Shown here: positions 53,829 to 61,427 of the stretch, piece after piece
How positions within the stretch are numbered: the first letter of the stretch is position 1
Layout of the letters: each line of letters opens with the position of its first letter
Source: Uranotaenia lowii
Taxonomy: Eukaryota > Arthropoda > Insecta > Diptera > Culicidae
Direction: 5' to 3'
Length of the DNA: 64,000 bases
Assembly (NCBI RefSeq): GCF_029784155.1
Contig: NC_073693.1
Location: 159,159,519-159,223,518, forward strand
Translations under genes and position numbers: made by a program
Notes under the pieces: model-generated
Databases searched by the model: none
What the model was told of the DNA's origin: nothing
Seen by the model: the letters and a program-made list of their open reading frames with translations, nothing else

Positions 53829-55722
53829 CCTACCTACCTACCTAAGGGTCCAGCGCCGATTGACCGGCGCATAGGGCTGAGATAAAAGATCTCCACTGCT
53901 GGCGATCCGGAGCCAGCGTCTTCACTTGCTGCCAGCCAAGGTTCTCGTCAACTGTGCGGATTTCAGCGGCTAAACTTCGCCGCCACGAGCTTTTGGGCCT
54001 GCCTCTTCTTCGATGCCCATCTGGATTCCAGTCAAGCGCCTCTCTGCAAATCTCGTTTTCATCTCTTCGCAGCGTGTGCCCAATCCATCTCCACTTACGT
54101 TCCCGAATCTCGATTTCTAGCGCCTTTTGATGACACCGGCGATGAAGTTCAACGTTTGAGATCCAGTTGCCAGGCCACCAAGCGCGGATGATGTTCCGCA
54201 GGCACCGATTCACAAAAACTTGCAGTTTTCGCGTCGTCACCGCATATGTGCACCAAGTCTCACACCCGTACAGCAATACGGATTTGACGTTTGAGTTGAA
54301 GATTCGGATCTTAGTTCGTAGAGAGATCTGGCGTGACCGCCAGATGTTTCGGAGACTCGCAAACGTAAATCGGGCTTTTCTGATCCGGGTTTCGATGTCC
54401 TTCTTGGTACCACCATCAGGCGTAATCTGGCTACCAAGATACTGGAAGCACTCCACTGTCTCAACCTGTTGTCCAGCTACCACGAAATTGGAACGATTTT
54501 CTGTATTGATTTCCATCGACTTGGTCTTTCCGACATTGATTTTGAGACCTGCTGCCTTGGAGCTTTCGGTGAGGTCGTCGAGTTTGCTCTGCATGTCTTG
54601 TTGTGTTTGGGCGAGCAAAACAATATCGTCTGCCAGGTCAAGGTCGTTCAGTTGCTCCATGGTTGAAGGATTCCACGGCAATCCTCGGTTTGGTCTACAG
54701 TCAATCGATCCAGTCAAGATCTCATCCATTACGATGAGAAAAAGCAGCGGTGACAAAATACATCCTTGTCTCACTCCAGCAGTTACCGGGATTGGTTCGG
54801 ACAAGACACCGTCGTGTAAGACCTTGCACGAAAATGCCTCGTACTGTGCTTCGATGAGATGGACTAGTTTCTCTGGGACCCCTCGTCGTCTAAGAGCAGC
54901 CCAGATGTTTTCGTGGTTCAGTCGGTCAAATGCTTTTTCGAAATCAACGAACACCAGCAGAAGAGAGTCCTGGAATTCGTTGATTTGTTCCAGTATTATT
55001 CGTAGCGTTGTGATGTGGTCCACACATGATCGTCCGGATCGGAATCCAGCTTGTTGCCGTCGGAGTGTAGCGTCGATTTTCTCCTGGATCCTGTTCAGGA
55101 TCACTTTGCAGAGTACTTTAAGGGTTGTACAGATCAAAGTTATGCCACGCCAGTTACCGCACTCTGTTAGGTCTCCTTTCTTTGGGACCTTTACGAGGAT
55201 ACCCTGCATCCAGTCGGCCGGGAATGTTGCAGTATCCCAAATGTCAGCGAAAAGACGGTGCAACATTTGTGCTGACAAGGCAGGGTCGGCTTTGAGCATT
55301 TCAGCAGGAATGCAATCGATTCCAGGCGCTTTGTTGGATTTCATGTCCTTGATTGCCGCTTCTATTTCAGCCAGCGTGGGCGCTTCCGAGTTGACGCCAT
55401 TAATGCGACTTACTGTGGGCGCCTCGAGCTGCGGGTTCTGTTGGCCATTGCTATTTGTAACTCGGAAAAGTTGATCAAAATGCTCAGTCCAACGCTTGAG
55501 CTGATCTGTTCGATCTGTCAGCAGCTGACCTGCTCGGTTTTTCAGCGGCATTCTTGCATTAGTCCTTGCACCACTAAGGCGGCGAGAAATATCATATAAT
55601 AATCGGATATCTCCAATGGCGGCGGCTCTTTCTCCCTCTTCGGCTAGGGAGTTTGTCCAGGCTCTCTTGTCTCGTCTACAAGCTCGTTTAACTGCCTTTT
55701 CCAGCTCCGCATATCTGCGGTT
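53829..55722 (-). mobile_element. RTE retrotransposon copy 3, 5'-truncated, young
   Basis: 1894 bp ending in a (TAGG)n tail, flanked by the 9-bp duplication AACAATATG (53820-53828 and 55723-55731). It is nested in the LARD-like element. The clean duplication and uninterrupted frame mark it as the youngest RTE copy here. Confidence 0.95.
53842..55719 (-). CDS. RTE reverse transcriptase, C-terminal part of ORF, intact frame
   Basis: About 625 codons stay open from the 5' truncation point (55719) to a stop at 53842. The first Met is at 55551, but the frame clearly starts upstream. Visible in order: a linker; the fingers motif NKAPGIDCIPAEM; VPKKGDLTECGNWRGITL; palm motif A FVDFEKAFDRLNHENIWAAL; GVRQGCILSPLLF; the active site LNDLDLADDIVLLA; LKINVGKTKSM; the thumb CFQYLGSQITPDGG. 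A C-terminal region rich in Trp and Arg follows (KWRWIGHTLRRDE, RRRGRPKSSWRRSL). The APE endonuclease is missing, so this copy cannot move by itself although its RT is undamaged. It is the best reference for the broken copies at 3.7-5.7 kb and 39-40 kb. Confidence 0.93.
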   Translation of the reverse strand, partial: RRYAELEKAVKRACRRDKRAWTNSLAEEGERAAAIGDIRLLYDISRRLSGARTNARMPLKNRAGQLLTDRTDQLKRWTEHFDQLFRVTNSNGQQNPQLEAPTVSRINGVNSEAPTLAEIEAAIKDMKSNKAPGIDCIPAEMLKADPALSAQMLHRLFADIWDTATFPADWMQGILVKVPKKGDLTECGNWRGITLICTTLKVLCKVILNRIQEKIDATLRRQQAGFRSGRSCVDHITTLRIILEQINEFQDSLLLVFVDFEKAFDRLNHENIWAALRRRGVPEKLVHLIEAQYEAFSCKVLHDGVLSEPIPVTAGVRQGCILSPLLFLIVMDEILTGSIDCRPNRGLPWNPSTMEQLNDLDLADDIVLLAQTQQDMQSKLDDLTESSKAAGLKINVGKTKSMEINTENRSNFVVAGQQVETVECFQYLGSQITPDGGTKKDIETRIRKARFTFASLRNIWRSRQISLRTKIRIFNSNVKSVLLYGCETWCTYAVTTRKLQVFVNRCLRNIIRAWWPGNWISNVELHRRCHQKALEIEIRERKWRWIGHTLRRDENEICREALDWNPDGHRRRGRPKSSWRRSLAAEIRTVDENLGWQQVKTLAPDRQQWRSFISALCAGQSALDP

Positions 55723-55731
55723 AACAATATG

Positions 55732-57080
55732 CGGTTAAGAAAAACTATTGAAATTTTCGCGAAACAAAATAATTTTATGTGATTTGACTGACCTTTACGC
55801 TTGCGCTGTTGTGATCCTCGGCTTAAATTGGATCCGTAAAGATTATAAAATTTCCACGACCAAAACTGCCCGAAGATTTTGTCTTATTCAAATAAATCAG
55901 ACCGCGTGTTTCTGACAGAAGATAAATTGAAGCTTGTTGCAAAAATAAGCAGTTCATTTTGAAGACCGTTAATTGTATCTTTCTGAAATATTTTTTTATC
56001 ATATCGGCGCGTTGCAAAAATAATCAATTTGTGTTTCAGAATATTAAACGTATCTTCCAGAAATAATATTTTATCCGTTCTAGCAAAGGCACTTCGAGCC
56101 AAGACGCATCAGTGAACGTTACTATAAATGTAATCAGAAACGAATAATATGGAAGAAGGAAGATTTAGAGTATCGTATTGACTTATGCGGGTTGTCAATT
56201 GACCAAAACATTTCCCTTTTTTTCTCGTCTTATTTCAGGGTCAATGTCACCTATATTTCAAACTGTTAGCCATTATCTCGTTTACATTTGAATTTCAAAG
56301 GTGTTTTTTCGCATCTTTATGATTATCACTATTCAATCCTTTAAAATTTCAAGGTTTCTTTTTTTTATTAAACTTGCCGTACTAATTTAAGCTGCCCACT
56401 TGATGTAAATAATGTCTTTCAGTCCGCTTGGTTAACGAGATTTTTTGGGCTTTCCTCTCGATGCGTTTTATTTTTTTCATATTTAAGCTGTCCTCGCAAT
56501 TTTGAATTTAAAACAATTAATCCAATCAGTCCCTTGACTTGCGTTAGTATTCACTCTACTTTTTTACAATTTGTCGATTTCTCAACGCACTTGAAATTTA
56601 AAACAATTTGTTAAAACTGTCCTTGCGTCGTTGCTCTCTTTTATCAAAAGATGCCTCCCAAATCGCTTTATTATAAAATTTGATCAGATACCAAAGCTGT
56701 CTTCTCAACACATTGTCAAGTAGTCCACTCACTTGAAATTTAAACAATTCATTCGAGTCGCCCTCTTCATGTTACGGTCTTAACTTAAGCAGATCTTTCA
56801 ATCTACATGATTCCTCGTCCCATTCTTCACTCTTCCTTCAATAGGAAAACAGTCTTTTCCAATTTTTTCTCACAATTCTAAGCTTTTTATAACTCGCTTT
56901 AAATTTGAACCATTCATTTGAGCCGTTCTTTCGACACGCTTCAAAGTTCAGTCTTATTTCACCCTGTCCTTAAAACGCGCTTGATTTTCAACTGATAAGA
57001 AGATTCTTTCGACCTGATTCTCGACTCACTTTTCCAAATTTCCAGCTGTCTTTTCGACTCGCTTCATATTTAAATCTTAT
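55732..57080 (-). other. Non-coding interior of the LARD-like element
   Basis: No gag or pol motif on either strand. Words such as CTGTCCTCTCGAC become more frequent toward the 119-bp repeat. Confidence 0.6.
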
Positions 57081-57082
57081 CT

Positions 57083-57620
57083 CGAGCTGTCCTCTCAACC
57101 CGCTTGATTTTAAATTGATAAGATAATTAAGCTGTCCTCTCGACCTGCTTTCTTCCATATTTAAAGCTGTCTTCTCGACTCGCTTCTCCAAATTGCAAGC
57201 TGTCCTCTCGACTCGCTTCATACTAGAATCTTATCTCAAGCTGTCCTCTCAACCCGCTTGAATTTCAATTGATAAGATAAATAAGCTGTCCTCTCGACCC
57301 GCTTTTCCAAATTTCAAGCTGTACTCTCGACTCGATTCATAGTAGAATCTTATCTCAAGCTGTCCTCTCAACCCGCTTGAATTTCAATTGATAAGATAAA
57401 TAAGCTGTCTTCTCGACCCGCTTTTCCAAATTTCAAGCTGTCCTCTCGACTCGCTTCATAGTAGAATCTTATCTCAAGCTGTCCTCTCAACCCGCTTGAA
57501 TTTCAATTGATAAGATAAATAAGCTGTCCTCTCGACCCGCTTTTCCAAATTTCAAGCTGTCCTCTCGACTCGCTTCATAGTAGAATCTTATCTCAAGCTG
57601 TCCTCTCAACTCGCTTGATT
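57083..57620 (-). repeat. 119-bp tandem repeat in the LARD-like leader
   Basis: AAGCTGTCCTCTCAACCCGC recurs at about 57239, 57358, 57477 and 57596 (119-bp steps), with a diverged earlier unit at 57085. Each unit holds three related sub-repeats of about 40 bp (CTGTCCTCTCGACCCGCTT-like). It lies between the primer site and the nested RTE, about 350 bp from the 5' LTR. Confidence 0.9.
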
Positions 57621-57954
57621 TTCCAATTTGATAAGACAATTGATAATAGTCATGACAATTTTCTGTTTTGACCTAATTACCAAATACCATTACTTTTTCA
57701 CATTTTCCTTGGATTTTGCATTAAAACTTGAACCAAAAAATTATCGCGCAGCCTTGCTTCTCGCACCAATTTACTTTACTCACAATTTGAAAATTACTCA
57801 TTTTCTAGCACCCAATGAGTAAATCTATTTAAATTTTAATACTACTTTGATACTTTTTTCTTATCGTGTAAGTTGCCGCAGGTTGCATCCTTCCTCCTTT
57901 CGGTTCTATTTCTTTTTGCATCTCCGATCCTTAAAGACCATGATGATACAAATA

Positions 57955-57970
57955 CCTGCCACGGTCGCCA
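57955..57970 (-). other. Primer-binding site of the LARD-like element
   Basis: The minus strand TGGCGACCGTGGCAGG lies two bases inside the 5' LTR. It resembles the tRNA-Arg-type primer sites of the mdg1/412 gypsy lineage (from memory). Confidence 0.75.
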
Positions 57971-57972
57971 AA

Positions 57973-58155
57973 TGTGCAGACCGGTCCGGAGCTGCTAAGC
58001 TTGGAAGTAGTACCAGTGAGCTACCGGCTCAAGAACTGCCGGAGGAACCACACACTGCTTGATTCACCCGCTGCTCGCCGACCGACTGACTGACTGACTG
58101 GCTGGCGTGCACGCTTGTGGCGGAAGACCAAGAGTGTAATTAATCCATTCACACA
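57973..58155 (-). repeat. 5' LTR of the LARD-like element
   Basis: 183 bp, 182 identical to 52207-52389, with TSD AAGTC on its outer side. Confidence 0.95.
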
Positions 58156-58204
58156 AAGTCAACTGACTAATAGAGCTACAATTTAACTTGTATCGTCTGA
58201 CGAT

Positions 58205-58270
58205 TTGGCCTATTGGTTAGATGTCGGAGAGGTAGTTAGTAGGCTCGAGCTCGATTCCTGGTCGAGGTGA
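58205..58270 (+). other. tRNA-like block in the left palindrome arm
   Basis: A box TGGCCTATTGGTTAGATGT and B box GAGCTCGATTCCTGG are 30 bp apart, followed by a run of nine T. This is a pol III promoter layout. It is repeated inverted at 58500-58568. Confidence 0.6.
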
Positions 58271-58499
58271 TTTTTTTTTATTTATCATTCATGATCATGA
58301 TTGCACTAAACGGTGAGGCGTAGATTCATCAAACAAAGCAATAACAAAATAATCTAGGTCTGTTTGTAGAATTCAAAGAATTAACACATGCTCATACATT
58401 ATGTTTCTGGTGTTTTGTTTGACGGATGATGCTTTGATGCTATTAGCCGTATAATGTAACAATAAAAAATATCAATCATGAATGGTATGAGCAAAAAAA

Positions 58500-58568
58500 A
58501 TCCCCTCGAACAGGAATCTAACTCGAGTCTACTGATAACCTCTCCGACACCTTACCAATAGGCCATAT
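58500..58568 (-). other. tRNA-like block in the right palindrome arm
   Basis: On the minus strand TGGCCTATTGGTAAGGTGTC and TTAGATTCCTGTTCGAGGGG mirror the block at 58205-58270. Confidence 0.6.
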
Positions 58569-58690
58569 CGACAGACGAAACAAGTCAAGCTGTAGCTCTA
58601 TTATTCAGTTGACTTCATCGAGTTGAACTCTCTGCTAGATTCTACGGCAGAAAATGCTCATTATGCCTTCATTGATAGTGCTCTGTTCGC

Positions 58691-58981
58691 CTCTAGTGAA
58701 CAAATCAAAGTACAAAAGCGTTTTAAAATTGATTAAAATGAAAAATCAAAAATTTTATGATGTTGCAAATTGAGAAACAATGTGTAGATCATGTTGCAGT
58801 GCGTACATTTCAGATCAAAATGATTTAAAGGTTATAAAAGCTTATTTGGTGTTGCTCAAAATTTATAATGCTTTCGTCACTTGAGAACCTAGCAGGTTAT
58901 TATTGAATATTTCTGTAAAGATGAAAAGGGTATTTCTTTTTTGGTGAAAAATTAATACTATAGGTAGTACGAAGTCCTTAA
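58691..58981. other. AT-rich spacer, nothing recognised
   Basis: Sequence between the palindrome and the gypsy LTR, without coding or structural signal. Confidence 0.4.
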
Positions 58982-59030
58982 TGTTGTAGATCTCAGAAGT
59001 CGAATAGCATGACATAAAAGACGCAAAGTT

Positions 59031-59850
59031 TGTAACGTTTTAATGTTGCAAAAAAAAAAGGTTCAACGTGAAACTGAACAAGGCTTAAAAAAACTGTTGG
59101 CTTAAGCGCCAAACCCTTTTAAGATTTGCCAACACTTCGTTTAGTTGCCCGGCGGCTAGCGGGAAGTCGTGGATGCGCAGCTGGTTTATAGCACAGGTTC
59201 AGTTTAAATCTTACACTCTTTAATTTACAATTTAGGATAGTGTTTCACAATTCGTAACTTTGGCCAATGACAAAAAAAACACCACGTGAGCGCTCACGAT
59301 CAGCAACCTCAGAACCAACAGGTGCGGCTTTCGTCGGCTGGATCGGATTCGTAGGCTGGACCAAAGCGGCCGATGGTGTTTCGGCCTTCTGCTGGTAGTT
59401 GCTCAGGCTGGTGGAAGCGATCGTGCCTCTTTCAAAATTATTGACTGGCAATGAAAATTGCCGTTTCCGCGCGGTGGCGGTCAACGGTGGGTGGATCACC
59501 TCGATCGACACCCCGATCGCTCCCACTCTCTCCATCCCGCGTCTCATGCTGTTCCAGTGCCTTTGGTGGTGGAGCGGCATTCGATCGTCTGGCACAACGA
59601 TCGCCAGGAACGCACGGCTAACGATGATCGTCACAAAACAGCACACACTTGATCGGACTGTCGATCACACGGGAGAAGGCCCAGGAACTGATTGAAACCC
59701 GCACGCCGTCGCTGCCGCCTTTTTATAGTTTCTCTACTGTTGGAGTTTGCAGCAAACCCTCGGGTTTTACATCGATCGTCGATTGGTGTCTTTTGTTCGG
59801 GTGTTTTCTGTTCAGTGGTGCTCAATCTGACCTGAACTTTAAACGCTACA
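59031..59850 (-). repeat. 3' LTR of the 2.2 kb element
   Basis: Plus strand TGTAACG to CGCTACA. GC-rich centre. A minus-strand open frame of about 133 codons (59646-59245) is present in both LTRs. Its downstream end differs because one A run is a base longer in the other LTR, so it is probably not under selection. Confidence 0.95.
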
Positions 59851-59999
59851 CACCGTCTTTCCCAAACAAAAAAAAATTAAATGCTGTTGGCAAATATGAT
59901 TTACAATTTCATTTAATTTTTTATCTTATTTCTTTTAACAAAATAAATGCTCCTTAACAACTTTAAGTACTCCAATTTAGAGTCTTTAATGCAAAATAA

Positions 60000-60175
60000 A
60001 GTTTGCTTTTCTTCTTCAGAAAAGACTTGGGATATAATTTGCTTTTCTTCTTCAGAAAAGACTGATGATATAATTTGCTTTTCTTCTTCAGAAAAGACTT
60101 AAAATTAAGTTTGCTTTTCTTCCTCTGAAAAGACTTTGGATGAAATTATATGGTGCTCCGCTTCTTAGCAAAGAC
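60000..60175 (-). repeat. Four 45-50 bp tandem repeats with small hairpins
   Basis: TTGCTTTTCTTCTTCAGAAA and AGACT recur at about 60002, 60040, 60077 and 60109. Each contains CTTTTC..GAAAAG, a 6-bp stem with a 7-nt loop. It fills the middle of the interior, between primer site and polypurine tract. Confidence 0.88.
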
Positions 60176-60408
60176 TTTTTTTTCCAAAACCGAAATGCAA
60201 AATTATCTTGAAGATTATGCAAAATATCGTGAAATCACTTCACTTTGAATATATAAAATTCCATCAAGCTCAAAAGCGCTACACTAAATCAAAATATTTT
60301 GATTCAATGTGAAACTGAACATAACACTTAAGATTGGTTTACAAACAAAGTTACGAATTACTAGATGACAACTAATTTAGCTAAATGAACAAAATTAAAC
60401 CGATTTAT

Positions 60409-60426
60409 GCCCCACGTTGGGCGCCA
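60409..60426 (-). other. Primer-binding site of the 2.2 kb element
   Basis: The minus strand TGGCGCCCAACGTGGGGC is two bases inside the 5' LTR, a typical gypsy-type primer site. It fixes the element orientation. Confidence 0.85.
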
Positions 60427-60428
60427 AA

Positions 60429-61248
60429 TGTAACGTTTTAATGTTGCAAAAAAAAAGGTTCAACGTGAAACTGAACAAGGCTTAAAAAAACTGTTGGCTT
60501 AAGCGCCAAACCCTTTTAAGATTTGCCAACACTTCGTTTAGTTGCCCGGCGGCTAGCGGGAAGTCGTGGATGCGCAGCTGGTTTATAGCACAGGTTCAGT
60601 TTAAATCTTACACTCTTTAATTTACAATTTAGGATAGTGTTTCACAATTCGTAACTTTGGCCAATGACAAAAAAAAACACCACGTGAGCGCTCACGATCA
60701 GCAACCTCAGAACCAACAGGTGCGGCTTTCGTCGGCTGGATCGGATTCGTAGGCTGGACCAAAGCGGCCGATGGTGTTTCGGCCTTCTGCTGGTAGTTGC
60801 TCAGGCTGGTGGAAGCGATCGTGCCTCTTTCAAAATTATTGACTGGCAATGAAAATTGCCGTTTCCGCGCGGTGGCGGTCAACGGTGGGTGGATCACCTC
60901 GATCGACACCCCGATCGCTCCCACTCTCTCCATCCCGCGTCTCATGCTGTTCCAGTGCCTTTGGTGGTGGAGCGGCATTCGATCGTCTGGCACAACGATC
61001 GCCAGGAACGCACGGCTAACGATGATCGTCACAAAACAGCACACACTTGATCGGACTGTCGATCACACGGGAGAAGGCCCAGGAGCTGATTGAAACCCGC
61101 ACGCCGTCGCTGCCGCCTTTTTATAGTTTCTCTACTGTTGGAGTTTGCAGCAAACCCTCGGGTTTTACATCGATCGTCGATTGGTGTCTTTTGTTCGGGT
61201 GTTTTCTGTTCAGTGGTGCTCAATCTGACCTGAACTTTAAACGCTACA
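60429..61248 (-). repeat. 5' LTR of the 2.2 kb element
   Basis: 820 bp, nearly identical to 59031-59850. Confidence 0.95.
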
Positions 61249-61419
61249 AGTTCTAATAACAACGTTTATTCTAAGATCGACGTAAAAACTAGAGTAGTCG
61301 CTTGGCGCGCAATACATAAAGTAATTTAATACCGGATATCCAGGCGGGATTTATAATAAGCCTAAGCGTTACAACTTCGCAGGGTTGTGCACTTTATTGC
61401 AGCTCCAAGGGGTCCAACA
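61249..61419 (-). repeat. Gypsy 3' LTR, first piece
   Basis: On the minus strand it begins TGTTGGACCCCTTGGAGC after the polypurine tract and includes a possible polyadenylation signal AATAAA (in TGCAATAAAGTGC). It continues at 59030-58982 beyond the inserted element. Confidence 0.8.
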
Positions 61420-61427
61420 CCTCCCCC

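Larger units (their letters stand above)
52207..58155 (-). mobile_element. 5.95 kb non-autonomous LTR retrotransposon (LARD-like)
   Basis: The two 183-bp LTRs differ at one position, so insertion was recent. AAGTC is duplicated outside (52202-52206, 58156-58160). On the minus strand the primer site TGGCGACCGTGGCAGG follows the 5' LTR after TT, and a polypurine tract GGGATAGGAAGGGGA abuts the 3' LTR. Between them there is no gag or pol, only non-coding sequence, a 119-bp tandem repeat and one nested RTE insertion. It must use proteins from another element. Confidence 0.93.
52096..58690. mobile_element. Palindromic element with tRNA-like arms, split by an LTR element
   Basis: The arm 52130-52206 plus 58156-58282 is the inverse of 58490-58690: GAAGGCATAATGAGC, ATTCTAGCAG, CTCGATGAAGTC, ACTGA..AATAGAGCTACA and the tRNA-like block all pair. 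The loop is 58283-58490. The left arm is cut at AAGTC by the LTR element 52207-58155, while the right arm is uninterrupted. The outer limits are uncertain. Confidence 0.8.
59031..61248 (-). mobile_element. 2.2 kb non-autonomous LTR element with 820-bp LTRs
   Basis: LTRs 59031-59850 and 60429-61248 are both 820 bp and differ at only a few positions (two A-run lengths and one substitution by eye). AGTT is duplicated outside (59027-59030, 61249-61252). The minus-strand primer site TGGCGCCCAACGTGGGGC (60409-60426) is near the 5' LTR, and a polypurine-type GGGAAAGACGG precedes the 3' LTR. The 578-bp interior has no gag or pol. Host site: the 3' LTR of the gypsy element. Confidence 0.93.

Noticed and set aside
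54167..55474. 435-codon plus-strand frame
   Set aside because: Exact antisense shadow of the RTE reverse transcriptase on the minus strand, whose motifs are clear. The antisense text has no domain.
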